Source of the DNA: Stenotrophomonas sp. UBA2629
Lineage (GTDB): Bacteria; Pseudomonadota; Gammaproteobacteria; Xanthomonadales; Xanthomonadaceae
Direction of reading: 5' to 3'
Length of the DNA stretch: 24,350 nucleotides
Assembly: GCA_002359895.1 (NCBI GenBank)
Contig: DEOB01000005.1
Coordinates: 93,627 to 117,976 of the forward strand
Part shown: positions 6,643 to 14,316 of the stretch, in pieces
Layout: each line of letters starts with the position of its first letter
Position numbering within the stretch: the first letter of the stretch is position 1
Program-made: the position numbers and the translations under genes
The notes under the pieces: model-generated
What the model was told of the DNA's origin: nothing
The model's input: the letters and a program-made list of their open reading frames with translations, nothing else
Databases searched by the model: none

Positions 6643-8652
6643 TTACCGGCTGCTTCCGTCAACGTAGGGGCGCGACTGCAGGATGACGATATCGTTGCCG
6701 ACCACGGCCCACTCGATATCCTGCTCGGCGCCACCCAATGCCTGCTTCGTGCTGCGGCCCACCGCCGCCAGCCGGGCAATCAATGCGTCGGTCAGCACCT
6801 GCCGTGAGCCACTGAGCGGCACCTCTCGCACGCCACCATTGGCATCGACGACCAGCTGCGTGTCTTCGGCCGAACGGCTGAGCACCTGCACGGCCTTGGA
6901 CCAGTTGGAGTACATCACCTGCTCGGCTTGTCGCTTGCCTTCCACAACGCGGATGCCCAAGCCGCGCTTGGCCGAAATGTAGGTGATATGGCGGCGGCCT
7001 GCGTCGAACGGATCGCGGGTGATCATTACCCCAGAGCTGTCCGAAGGCGCGGCCAGCTGCACCAACACGGACATCGCCACCGCATCCTGGCCCAAGCCCG
7101 CCGCGCTGCGGGCCTCGTAAGCCTCGAAGTTGTAAACCGACGCCCATACCGCCTGCACGGCGCGCACCAAGGCATCGCCCTGGGTGACGTTGGGGACGGT
7201 GGTATACAGGCCGGCGCCGCTGAAACCGGGCAGGTCTTCCGAGTTGGACGAACTGCGCACGAACACGCCGGTACCTTGCAATTGGGTTTTCCATTGCGCT
7301 TGTAGAAGCTGTGACAGCGCAGGATCAGGCGTGGCGTTGCTGATTTCGCTGCGCAGGCCGGTCAATGCCTCGCGCCGCACCGCTGCATTGGTAGCAAAGC
7401 CCGGGCGCTGTTGCAGCGCGGCCAGCCGCTGTGGAATCTGCAGTCGCAGCATGGCGGCCTGGTAGTGCGAAAACGGAATGCAGAAGCCGTCCGGGACGCG
7501 CGCGACCGGTGGCAACGCCGCTTTCAACGTGCCCAGATTGGCGGCTTTGACACCGCAGAGTCGGCTGTCGCGCGCCCGCAACGCGGCAAGCGGCTTGAGC
7601 GCGGTGACCGACATGTTCGGGCGCGGCAGATTGCGCACGGTGGTGGGTGCTGCTGACGAAGGGGTTCTGGCCGGGCGCGCAATAGGGCGTACTTGGTAAT
7701 TGTTGTGGGTGACATCCAGTTCCACCCATTGCCCGTTGTACTGGCGCAATACCGCCTGTGCATCACGCACATACGCATTGGGGATCCGCCAGCCTTTGGC
7801 CAGCAGATTCACATGGGACAACAGGGTAGACGGGCGTTGCGTCACCAGGCCGGCAACCGGCGGCAGCGAGATGGGCACTTCGTCCAGTACCACGATGTCC
7901 TGCGGTGACAGATCCGCCGCCTGCTCGACCGAGCGGATGATCCGCAACCGGCCCTGAGCATGGCCGGTATTCAACGGCAGGAAGCGTTGTTCCCGCAGCA
8001 AAGCTTCCTGGGTGACAAACGGCAGCTTCGCCGCGCGCGCTGCCTGCTCATGTTGTGTGGAATTTGTCTTGAAGCGGATGGCCTCATGGAACGATGCATG
8101 CAGCAACTGCTCGGTTTGCTGGAGCAGTGCGGGCGTGAGTTGATCGCCTTCCCAGAATTCATAGGTGTAGCCGGGCAGGTCGCGTTGCCAGCTGACGGTG
8201 CCAAACAGAAAGCGGCGCTGCGCATCTCTGTACTGCGCATTGAGCGTGGCTTTGTCCATCTGCGGGAGCAGCCCGGCGCGGCGGACGAAATGCTCATGCA
8301 GCTCGTAGCGCGGCGTATTGATGTAGTAAGTGCGCGCGGGCTCACGCCGGTCGATGGTGAAGATGAGGTGCGGAATCTCCAGCGCCGTACCGACGTTGTA
8401 GACCCGCGACAAGCGCATGAAATCCTCACGGTTGTTGATCTGCTGCAGGTGGTTGGGCGCCTGAGCCTGCGCACTGCTGGCCGGTTGCGAGGCCTGCGTG
8501 GATGCACCTTGCCGGTATTCGTAAGGCGATGGCTTGCGCGCCACCTGCGCCATCGCGGCGTGAGAGCAGGCCAGCATCAGCATGCCGAGCAGCGTCACCG
8601 ACAGGCGGCCGAAAACAGACTGCGTACGGGCTCGTTCCATGATGCCGTTCAT
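6643..8652 (-). CDS. Exported PEP/pyruvate-binding dikinase-like protein (GWD-like domain order)
   Basis: The protein has 669 residues from the chosen ATG (8640 is an alternative; neither has a good ribosome site). A signal peptide with hydrophobic core LSVTLLGMLMLAC ends near AMA/Q35. After a Gln/Ala-rich linker and an unassigned domain (about 70-235) comes a phosphohistidine-like segment with His280 in STLLSHVNLLAKG. A PPDK-type ATP-grasp domain follows: GVKAANLG (Lys369), VRSSSNSEDLPGFSGAG (Arg466), and the end DIEWA...ILQSRP (Glu647, Gln659, Arg661). These match the ATP-binding and catalytic residues of pyruvate phosphate dikinase. The His segment precedes the ATP domain, as in plant glucan water dikinase and unlike PpsA/PpdK. 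No PEP/pyruvate TIM barrel or starch-binding module is visible. Substrate and compartment are unknown. Confidence 0.8.
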   Translation of the reverse strand: MNGIMERARTQSVFGRLSVTLLGMLMLACSHAAMAQVARKPSPYEYRQGASTQASQPASSAQAQAPNHLQQINNREDFMRLSRVYNVGTALEIPHLIFTIDRREPARTYYINTPRYELHEHFVRRAGLLPQMDKATLNAQYRDAQRRFLFGTVSWQRDLPGYTYEFWEGDQLTPALLQQTEQLLHASFHEAIRFKTNSTQHEQAARAAKLPFVTQEALLREQRFLPLNTGHAQGRLRIIRSVEQAADLSPQDIVVLDEVPISLPPVAGLVTQRPSTLLSHVNLLAKGWRIPNAYVRDAQAVLRQYNGQWVELDVTHNNYQVRPIARPARTPSSAAPTTVRNLPRPNMSVTALKPLAALRARDSRLCGVKAANLGTLKAALPPVARVPDGFCIPFSHYQAAMLRLQIPQRLAALQQRPGFATNAAVRREALTGLRSEISNATPDPALSQLLQAQWKTQLQGTGVFVRSSSNSEDLPGFSGAGLYTTVPNVTQGDALVRAVQAVWASVYNFEAYEARSAAGLGQDAVAMSVLVQLAAPSDSSGVMITRDPFDAGRRHITYISAKRGLGIRVVEGKRQAEQVMYSNWSKAVQVLSRSAEDTQLVVDANGGVREVPLSGSRQVLTDALIARLAAVGRSTKQALGGAEQDIEWAVVGNDIVILQSRPYVDGSSR

Positions 8653-8728
8653 TGTGGGGTGCGAAATGATAAGCGACCGCCGCAATGCCCGTCCGCCAGC
8701 GGTGACACCTCGACCAATGCGATTGCCT

Positions 8729-8760
8729 GCCACCGCACCGCTGTTGCGGGCGGCGGTGGC
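8729..8760. repeat. Inverted repeat upstream of the dikinase-like gene
   Basis: GCCACCGC (8729-8736) and GCGGTGGC (8753-8760) form a perfect 8-bp stem with a 16-base loop. It lies just after the stop codon of the cold-shock/DUF1294 gene in the minus direction. It may attenuate readthrough, but no T-tract follows, so the role is uncertain. Confidence 0.4.
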
Positions 8761-8769
8761 GCTGCTTCA

Positions 8770-9384
8770 TTAGACCAAGCTGGTTAGAGCCGTTCGGCAA
8801 AAAGTGGCCAGGGCGATGAAACCCAGGATGTTGAGGGCCACCGTTGCCCAGAACACCTGCTGGAAGCTGCGTTTGCTGGTTTTGTGATGGAACAACCCTT
8901 GTGCGAGCAACGCGCCGGGCCAGCCACCGAACAGGGCGATCATGTGCAGGGTGCTTTCCGGCGTGCGCCAACGGCCGCGCTGGGCCGCTGCTTTGTCGCT
9001 GAGGTAGAAGATCAGCGCGAGCAGGCTCATGCCGACGACGGCCAGCATGGCCCAGTCGGGGAAGAGCTTTGTCATCCAGCCCGCCGTGGCTGCGAGCAGG
9101 GCAACCAGCCCCAAGCTTGTGCGCGGCAACCGGGGTGCGGGGCCTTGTGACTTTTGGGCGACTTGGGCTTTGCTGGTTGATGCGAATCTGATGGCGCCAG
9201 CATTGGAGCGACCGCGTGCATCTTTGCGCAGCTCGTAGCTGATGAGCTGGCCATTGGCCGGCCGTTGCGAGCTGCGTTCAAATGCCTTGATATGGACAAA
9301 GGCGCGCTCACCGCCGCCATTGGGCACGACAAAGCCGAAGCCCTTGTCGTCGTTCCAATCCTGAAGCCGCCCTTGATAGCGCAT
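8770..9384 (-). CDS. Cold-shock domain / DUF1294 membrane protein
   Basis: This 204-residue protein has two parts. Residues 1-67 form a cold-shock domain with RNP1 KGFGFV (14-19) and RNP2 AFVHI (28-32), the surfaces that bind single-stranded RNA or DNA. Residues 90-200 contain three or four membrane helices with the DUF1294 signature FGGWPGALLAQGLFHHKT. The arrangement tethers a nucleic-acid-binding domain to the inner membrane. The family is widespread in proteobacteria, and its function is not established. The ATG at 9384 has an AGGGG-like site upstream. Spacer DNA separates it from both neighbours, so it may be transcribed alone. Confidence 0.88.
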   Translation of the reverse strand: MRYQGRLQDWNDDKGFGFVVPNGGGERAFVHIKAFERSSQRPANGQLISYELRKDARGRSNAGAIRFASTSKAQVAQKSQGPAPRLPRTSLGLVALLAATAGWMTKLFPDWAMLAVVGMSLLALIFYLSDKAAAQRGRWRTPESTLHMIALFGGWPGALLAQGLFHHKTSKRSFQQVFWATVALNILGFIALATFCRTALTSLV

Positions 9385-9550
9385 GTTTGCCCCTGTCCTG
9401 TCAGCGGGGCATTGAAACCCATCGGCGCAGTGGTTGGAAAGTGCGTGGGCTCAGCTCAGCGTACGGCAGCCGAAGAACAGCAGCAGTGGCACTGCGGTCC
9501 AAGGTCGTCGAGCGGCCTTGGGAACAGTGGCGCCGAGCAGACTGATAGCG
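9385..9550. other. Spacer with a hairpin and a 12-bp palindrome
   Basis: No gene is supported here. CCAAGGTCG (9499-9507) and CGGCCTTGG (9513-9521) form a 9-bp stem with one wobble pair and a 5-base loop. It lies after the stop of the small minus-strand membrane protein and may end its transcript, although no T-tract follows. The perfect palindrome GATAGCGCTATC (9544-9555) overlaps that stop codon. Confidence 0.4.
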
Positions 9551-9826
9551 CTATCGGGCCTGCTGAATTGCTGACACTTGAAGCGCGTTGTCGCGCTCTG
9601 CCAGCAGCTTGCCCAACTGGTAGCCGGCATTGACGGCCAGCATGCTTGCGCCAATCGCGAGATAGGACACTGCAATTATCAAATTTCGCTTATGGCGCAG
9701 CTCAAGTACACCGATGGTCATGAGTGCCAGCGGAAAAATAGACCAATGGAAGATGACGGCAAACAACAGGCCGAATGCCAGGGTGCTGCTTGTGTAGTCA
9801 TCACGCCGTGCTTTGTTGGCGAACAT
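9551..9826 (-). CDS. Small two-helix membrane protein of unknown function
   Basis: The chosen 91-residue protein starts MFANKARRDDY. It has a hydrophobic stretch at about residues 15-41, a basic loop LRHKRN, a second helix at about 49-67, and a polar C-terminal tail. The frame is open further upstream to 9955, but that extension is basic, low in hydrophobicity and would overlap the ligase gene, so I reject it. No clear ribosome site is seen. The gene lies 100 bp downstream of the exported DNA ligase on the same strand. I do not recognise the family. The codon pattern and two clean helices suggest it is real, though a spurious ORF cannot be excluded. Confidence 0.55.
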   Translation of the reverse strand: MFANKARRDDYTSSTLAFGLLFAVIFHWSIFPLALMTIGVLELRHKRNLIIAVSYLAIGASMLAVNAGYQLGKLLAERDNALQVSAIQQAR

Positions 9827-9926
9827 GGGGTGGATTATGCGGCCGGCACCGGCCTGACGCTGGCGGAGTATAGCCTCGTTGTCGCCGGAGCTATGTGCCC
9901 GGTGCATTCGAGCCGTGGACGATCTA

Positions 9927-10787
9927 TCACGGCGCGACACGTGGTGCGGATTCATCGCGCACCCGCAGGAATCGCGCGAAGCGCGGCAGGCCGTGTACGG
10001 TGAGGCCGCTGTAGCGGTAGGTGACCAGGCTGCCGATGGCCGGTGGATTGGCGCGATGCGCGTCGCTCAGCCCGCTGCCGATACGGAAGCGCCTGCCATC
10101 GTCTGTTTGCACGTGCAGCGCGCCAGTCATGCCTTCGTACTTGCCCTTGCCGGGGAGATAGCCGATGACACGCGCTTCGGCGTCGTCAAAAGGTTTGAGC
10201 TTGAGCAGGCCTTCGCTGCGACCTGGAAGATAACGGTTGTCCTGATGGTGCAGCATCAAGCCTTCGCCACCGGCGGCAACGACGGCATTCAGTTGCCGGT
10301 GCAACGATGCAGTGTCGGCAATTCGCTCCTGAGCGATGACGGCCAGGTGCGGACTGCGGGTGGCGTCGGCCAAGGCGTGCATGGCGCTTACGCGATGACT
10401 GAACGGGCCTGGATGCAAGGGCAGATCGAACGCCATGAAGCGTAACGTCTTCCATTGCGTGTCATCGGCCGGCGTGCGGCGGATGATGGCGCTGATGGTG
10501 TCGAAGTTGCTGCGGCTGGACCACAGTTCCCCATCAAGTGGCTGCGCCGGCCACCCCCGGGTGAACCATGCCGGCGCCGGGATGAGGTGACCGGCGCGGC
10601 TTATCAGCTTGTTGCCGTCCCAGCGGGCGCGTACGCCGTCGAGTTTCTCGCTGACCAGATAACGCGAAACATCAGGGCCGTCCTGCCATTTTCCGGCCAG
10701 CATCAGCGGGGGCGGTGATGCCGCGCTGGTGCCCTGCAGGGAGCACAGCAACAGCAGACAGCAAAGCAGCAGGCGTGTTCGCAACAT
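9927..10787 (-). CDS. Exported ATP-dependent DNA ligase (Lig E type)
   Basis: This 286-residue minimal DNA ligase has an N-terminal signal peptide (hydrophobic run LLLCCLLLLC, cleavage near TSA/A). The nucleotidyltransferase motifs are in order: motif I EKLDG with the adenylated Lys48, motif III-like FMAFDLP, motif IV EGLMLH and motif V LKLKPF. A C-terminal OB-fold follows (VIGYLPGKGKYEGMTGALHV onward), with no extra DNA-binding domains. This matches Lig E enzymes of Haemophilus, Neisseria and Vibrio, which carry periplasmic leaders and are linked to extracellular DNA or uptake. The ATG at 10787 has a strong GGAGG site; an upstream in-frame ATG at 10874 would bury the signal peptide. The main replicative ligase is not in this window. 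Confidence 0.88.
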   Translation of the reverse strand: MLRTRLLLCCLLLLCSLQGTSAASPPPLMLAGKWQDGPDVSRYLVSEKLDGVRARWDGNKLISRAGHLIPAPAWFTRGWPAQPLDGELWSSRSNFDTISAIIRRTPADDTQWKTLRFMAFDLPLHPGPFSHRVSAMHALADATRSPHLAVIAQERIADTASLHRQLNAVVAAGGEGLMLHHQDNRYLPGRSEGLLKLKPFDDAEARVIGYLPGKGKYEGMTGALHVQTDDGRRFRIGSGLSDAHRANPPAIGSLVTYRYSGLTVHGLPRFARFLRVRDESAPRVAP

Positions 10788-11015
10788 GGCCAATCCTCCA
10801 GTGGCGGGAGTGCCAGCGTGGAGCGCATGTGTGGTGACAACTATCGGCATCTGCCATGGCGCGGCGTAAGCCACAGCGCCATCATTTCGATAGGCGCATG
10901 CAGCATCGCTGGTGGTGAGGCGTGCGAAATTCCGTGAAGCGCGGACGCCGCGATCCGCGCATCAGCGGCTCAGTGTTGAAGCGTTGATGTGTGGCCAAGA
11001 GAGTGCTTTACCGGC
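10788..11015. other. Spacer between the ligase gene and the metX-family gene
   Basis: No gene is supported in these 228 bases. GCGCGGA (10939-10945) and TCCGCGC (10954-10960) form a 7-bp stem with an 8-base loop downstream of the metX-family stop, followed on the minus strand by a T-rich but broken tract. It is a weak candidate terminator. The ribosome site of the ligase gene is at the left edge. Confidence 0.4.
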
Positions 11016-12137
11016 TCAAGGCAGCGAATGCAGAAAGGTGCCCACTGCCGGACCAAATCGGTCGTAGTCCACCAGGAACGCATCGTGGCCCTGCGGCGAA
11101 TCCATGCCGATGAAATGCGCATCAGCGCCGCCGGCACGCAGGCCGTCGGCAATCTGCTGTTGCTGCTCGACCGGGAACAGAATGTCGGTGTTGGCGCCGA
11201 TGGCCAGCGCGCGCTCGACACGGATCTTGGCCAGACCGGCCATCACGTCGCCGTCGGCATATTCGGCCAGGTCAAACCAATCCATCGAGCGGCCCAGGTA
11301 GAGATAGCAGTTGGGATCGAAGCGGCGCACGAAGCGACGGGCGTGGCCTTCCAGATAACTTTCAACCTGGAACTCCAGCCCGAACGGATCGTCGTCAAGC
11401 ATTTCCGATTCCGAATCCAGCCGTACACGACCGAAACGGCCATCCCATTCCAGCGCGGAACGGTAGGTGATGACGCCCAGTTTGCGCGCCATGCGCATGC
11501 CCGATTCGGGATAGCTGGCCTCGTCGTAATCACCGTTGTTCCAGGCCGGGTCCAGCCGGATGGCTTCGCGCTGCAGCGAGCGGATGGCAATGGAGAACGG
11601 CAAGGCCTGCGCGCTGCCGGAAATATTGATGTGGGTGCGGGCAATGCCGGGGTGCTGCAGCAGGATGGCCAGCGCAGTCATGCCGCCCATCGAGTTGCCG
11701 ATCAGGCAGGCCAGCTGTGAGATGCCCAGTGCCTTGACCACTTCGGCAGCGGCGTTGGCGACATCTTCGATGGACAGCTCAGGGAACGTCAGCCGATACA
11801 GCGCACCGGTAGCCGGGTTGAGCGTGGCCGGTCCGGTCGAGCCTTTGCAGCTGCCCAGCGAATTGACGCAGATGACAAACCAACGGTCGGTATCAATCGG
11901 CTTGCCCGGGCCGAGCATCGGTTCCCACCAGCCGGTGGCTGGGTTGCCGGCATTGCTTGCGGCATGTGCGTCCGGCGACAAACCGGTGACGATCAGAATG
12001 GCGTTGCTGGCGTCGGCGGCCAAGCTGCCCCACGTCTCAAAGGCAACGTGCGCATGGTGCAGGGCACCGCCACGCTTCATCGGGAACGGGGACGAGAGCG
12101 CGTGAAAGCGGCTGCCTTCGGGGATGAATTCTGTCAT
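11016..12137 (-). CDS. metX: MetX-family acyltransferase, probably serine O-succinyltransferase
   Basis: This 373-residue alpha/beta hydrolase belongs to the MetX family. The catalytic triad is Ser149 in the elbow IGNSMGGM, Asp in GANTDILFP and His in SPQGHDAF near the C-terminus. Homoserine O-acetyltransferases usually carry a TGDAHV-type stretch near residue 52. This protein has GLSPDAHAAS, the form I recall from xanthomonad members reassigned as serine O-succinyltransferases acting in cysteine synthesis. The exact substrate (serine or homoserine, succinyl- or acetyl-CoA) is therefore inferred. The ATG at 12137 fits the family length. No ribosome site precedes it, and a TAAAAT element lies just upstream. 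It is downstream of ccmI on the same strand. Confidence 0.88.
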   Translation of the reverse strand: MTEFIPEGSRFHALSSPFPMKRGGALHHAHVAFETWGSLAADASNAILIVTGLSPDAHAASNAGNPATGWWEPMLGPGKPIDTDRWFVICVNSLGSCKGSTGPATLNPATGALYRLTFPELSIEDVANAAAEVVKALGISQLACLIGNSMGGMTALAILLQHPGIARTHINISGSAQALPFSIAIRSLQREAIRLDPAWNNGDYDEASYPESGMRMARKLGVITYRSALEWDGRFGRVRLDSESEMLDDDPFGLEFQVESYLEGHARRFVRRFDPNCYLYLGRSMDWFDLAEYADGDVMAGLAKIRVERALAIGANTDILFPVEQQQQIADGLRAGGADAHFIGMDSPQGHDAFLVDYDRFGPAVGTFLHSLP

Positions 12138-12143
12138 CGGCCA

Positions 12144-12149
12144 ATTTTA
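12144..12149 (-). promoter_or_regulatory. Possible -10 element at the metX-family start (leaderless?)
   Basis: On the minus strand TAAAAT ends six bases before the ATG at 12137, so a transcript from it would begin at or very near the start codon. No Shine-Dalgarno sequence is seen. The -35 position (GGAACC) is poor, so support is limited. Confidence 0.3.
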
Positions 12150-12212
12150 ACGGGCGAGGAGGGGCAGGTTCCGCATGTGCTGATGACCGGCGGCTATTTG
12201 AATATGTCCGGC

Positions 12213-13247
12213 TCAGGGTTGCCCGAGCGTGATTTCCAGTGGCTTGCTGGCGGGCAGGGCGACGTGAACGGGTGCCGATTCGACATCCCCCTCCTGGCGC
12301 ATCGCCTGGCCGCTGGCCGAGAGCCGTGCGAACACTTCCACCTCTTTAAGGGCAGACAGCTTCTGCGTCGGCATAAGGCTGTCACCGTCGTCCAGCGTGA
12401 CGGTCAATGGCCTTGCCTGCACAGGGTGACGTTCCACCGCCACAGGTATGGGCGGCCCACCGGGGACGCGGGCGATGACGAACAGGGTGTCTTTGCCCGA
12501 AGCGGCGCGCGCAGCCAATGAAGGCGCCAGCGTGACCGTCACCGTAATGGCGTTGTTCGATGCCGAAATCGGGCTCGCGGTCGGAGCCGGGGCGGCGGCC
12601 GCTGCAGCGGGCGCTTCGACAGCCTTGCCGCGCGCGATGTCGATCTGCTCCTGCAGCGCTGCCGCGGCGGCGGGCTCCAGCTTCGGCAGCAAGGCGGTCC
12701 AGGTGCTTACGGCGTCTTCGTTCTGGCCACGTTGGCGCTGCACGATGCCGGTCAACCAGATGGCGCGCTCGTTGTCGGGCGCAAGCTTGCGAGCATGCTG
12801 CAACCACTGCACGGCGGTGCCGTCGAACAGGAAATCCGGTGCGGCCTGGGCGCGGGCTTGGGCGGCTTCCACCAACAGACCGGGTTCATCCGGCGCCAGT
12901 TGCACTGCGCGTTGGTATGCGGCGGCGGCTTCGGCGATGTTGCCGACCTCCAGCTGGGAACGCGCCAACAGTACCCAGCCGTCCATGCGCTCGGGGTTCT
13001 GCTGCAGCACCGCCTGCAGTTGGGTGATGCCTTCTTCGATGGTCTGCGGCGCAGCTGCGCGCGCCTGCGGTTGCAGTGCGGCCGGGGTGCCCACCCATTG
13101 ATACAGGCCCAGCGTGGCGACCATCAGCGTGCCCACCAACGCAGCCCAGATACGGCGCTTTCCATCACGCCACAGCGGCCACAAAGTGAGCCCGGTTGCG
13201 ATGACGGCAAGCACGGCGGCGCCGGCCATGAAAGCGGTGTTCACCAT
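12213..13247 (-). CDS. ccmI: Cytochrome c maturation protein CcmI (CycH)
   Basis: This 344-residue protein is the apocytochrome c chaperone of System I. Two N-terminal membrane helices (about residues 5-22 and 32-50) anchor it. TPR repeats follow at about 70-215, including a unit reading AEAAAAYQRAVQLAPDEPG. After an Ala/Pro-rich linker, a beta-rich periplasmic domain occupies about 245-344. CcmI holds the C-terminus of apocytochrome c and hands it to CcmF/CcmH. The ATG at 13247 overlaps the ccmH stop by 7 bp and has an AGGAAG site. The frame is open upstream inside ccmH, but only this start gives the membrane anchor. It is the last gene of the ccm run. Confidence 0.92.
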   Translation of the reverse strand: MVNTAFMAGAAVLAVIATGLTLWPLWRDGKRRIWAALVGTLMVATLGLYQWVGTPAALQPQARAAAPQTIEEGITQLQAVLQQNPERMDGWVLLARSQLEVGNIAEAAAAYQRAVQLAPDEPGLLVEAAQARAQAAPDFLFDGTAVQWLQHARKLAPDNERAIWLTGIVQRQRGQNEDAVSTWTALLPKLEPAAAAALQEQIDIARGKAVEAPAAAAAAPAPTASPISASNNAITVTVTLAPSLAARAASGKDTLFVIARVPGGPPIPVAVERHPVQARPLTVTLDDGDSLMPTQKLSALKEVEVFARLSASGQAMRQEGDVESAPVHVALPASKPLEITLGQP

Positions 13248-13693
13248 TCGCGGTCTTCCTGCGTTTGATCGTTTGCCACTACTGCGGGCAGGGCGCGTGC
13301 GCGCCTGCGTACCTGCACGATCAGTACCACTGCGCCGGCCAGCAACAGCACGCCGGGGCCGAACCACAGCAGCGCGGTGCTGGTTTCCATCGCCGGCCGG
13401 TACAGCACGAACTCGCCGTAGCGTTCGACCAGGAATTGCTTGATCTGCGCGTCGCTGCGGCCTTCGTGCATCAGCTTGAGCACTTCGCGGCGCAGGTCAT
13501 GGGCGATCTGTGCGTTGGAGTCGGCCAGCGATTGGTTCTGGCACTGTACGCAGCGCAGTTCGGCGGTGAGCGCGTGGAAGCGTGCTTCTTCGGCTCGGTC
13601 GCGGTACTGCAGCGGGGTGGGGTCACCGACCGGCTGCGCGCTGGCGATCACCGCCATGCACAGCCAAAGCACCAGGCCGACAGCCCATTTCAT
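13241..13693 (-). CDS. ccmH: Cytochrome c maturation protein CcmH
   Basis: CcmH is a membrane-anchored thiol oxidoreductase that keeps apocytochrome c heme-binding cysteines reduced for ligation. It has 150 residues, with a signal peptide ending near SAQ, the conserved motif LRCVQCQNQSLADSNA holding Cys48 and Cys51, a three-helix domain, and one membrane helix at about 108-127. It is the short CcmH form, with the TPR part encoded separately by ccmI, unlike the fused E. coli CcmH. The ATG overlaps the ccmG stop by 4 bp. Confidence 0.96.
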   Translation of the reverse strand: MKWAVGLVLWLCMAVIASAQPVGDPTPLQYRDRAEEARFHALTAELRCVQCQNQSLADSNAQIAHDLRREVLKLMHEGRSDAQIKQFLVERYGEFVLYRPAMETSTALLWFGPGVLLLAGAVVLIVQVRRRARALPAVVANDQTQEDREW

Positions 13694-14316
13694 CGCGCTG
13701 CCCCGACGTCAGCGGGGTGCCTGCCACCGGCTTCGGCTTCAATCTTGGCCAGCACCGGGATCAGGTGTTGATCCAAAACCTCCTGGGTGATGGCGCCGCT
13801 GTACTTCCAGCGCACGATACCGCTGCCATCGACCAGGAAGGTTTCCGGCGCGGCGGCAACGCCCCAGTCCAATGCGGTGCGGCCTTCTTCGTCGGCCAGC
13901 ACCACCATGTAGGGGTTGCCCAGTTGTTCCAGCCAGCGCAGCGCGTCGGCGCGTTCGTCCTTCCAGTTGTAGCCGATCACGCGCACGCGCTTGGTTTCGG
14001 CGAACCGGGTGAGGATGGGGTGTTCATCGCGGCATGCCGGGCACCAACTACCCCACACGTTGAGCAGATAGGGTGCGCCACGCAGCTGCTGGTCGGTGAC
14101 CTGGATGCCGGGGTCGTGCAGCACCGGTAGCGAGAACGCAGGTGCCGGTTTGCCGATCAACGCCGAGGGCAGGCTGTCACGGTCGGGGCGATCAGAGCGG
14201 CTCACGCCGTACAGCATCAGCCCGAGCAGGCCGAGGAAAAACAGCGCGCCGATGACGACGGCGACCAGCGGCAAGCGATGCGGTTTGTGGGTGGGTTCGG
14301 GTGAAGAGGTGTTCAT
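13690..14316 (-). CDS. ccmG: Thiol:disulfide interchange protein CcmG (DsbE)
   Basis: This 208-residue periplasmic thioredoxin-like protein is anchored by one N-terminal helix (about 16-37). The active site WCPAC contains Cys92 and Cys95, and the conserved cis-proline region is AAPETFLVD. It reduces CcmH and/or apocytochrome c disulfides using electrons from the membrane thiol pathway. The ATG at 14316 overlaps the ccmF stop as ATGA and has a GGAGA site. A longer open frame back to 14493 lies inside ccmF and lacks signal-like features. Confidence 0.96.
   Translation of the reverse strand: MNTSSPEPTHKPHRLPLVAVVIGALFFLGLLGLMLYGVSRSDRPDRDSLPSALIGKPAPAFSLPVLHDPGIQVTDQQLRGAPYLLNVWGSWCPACRDEHPILTRFAETKRVRVIGYNWKDERADALRWLEQLGNPYMVVLADEEGRTALDWGVAAAPETFLVDGSGIVRWKYSGAITQEVLDQHLIPVLAKIEAEAGGRHPADVGAAR

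Noticed and set aside
9451..9675. 74-codon minus-strand frame ending in a hydrophobic stretch
   Set aside because: Overlaps the better small membrane protein frame and has no ribosome site; probably chance.
9827..9955. N-terminal extension of the 91-residue membrane protein
   Set aside because: Basic, non-hydrophobic and overlapping the ligase gene; the internal ATG gives a more sensible protein.
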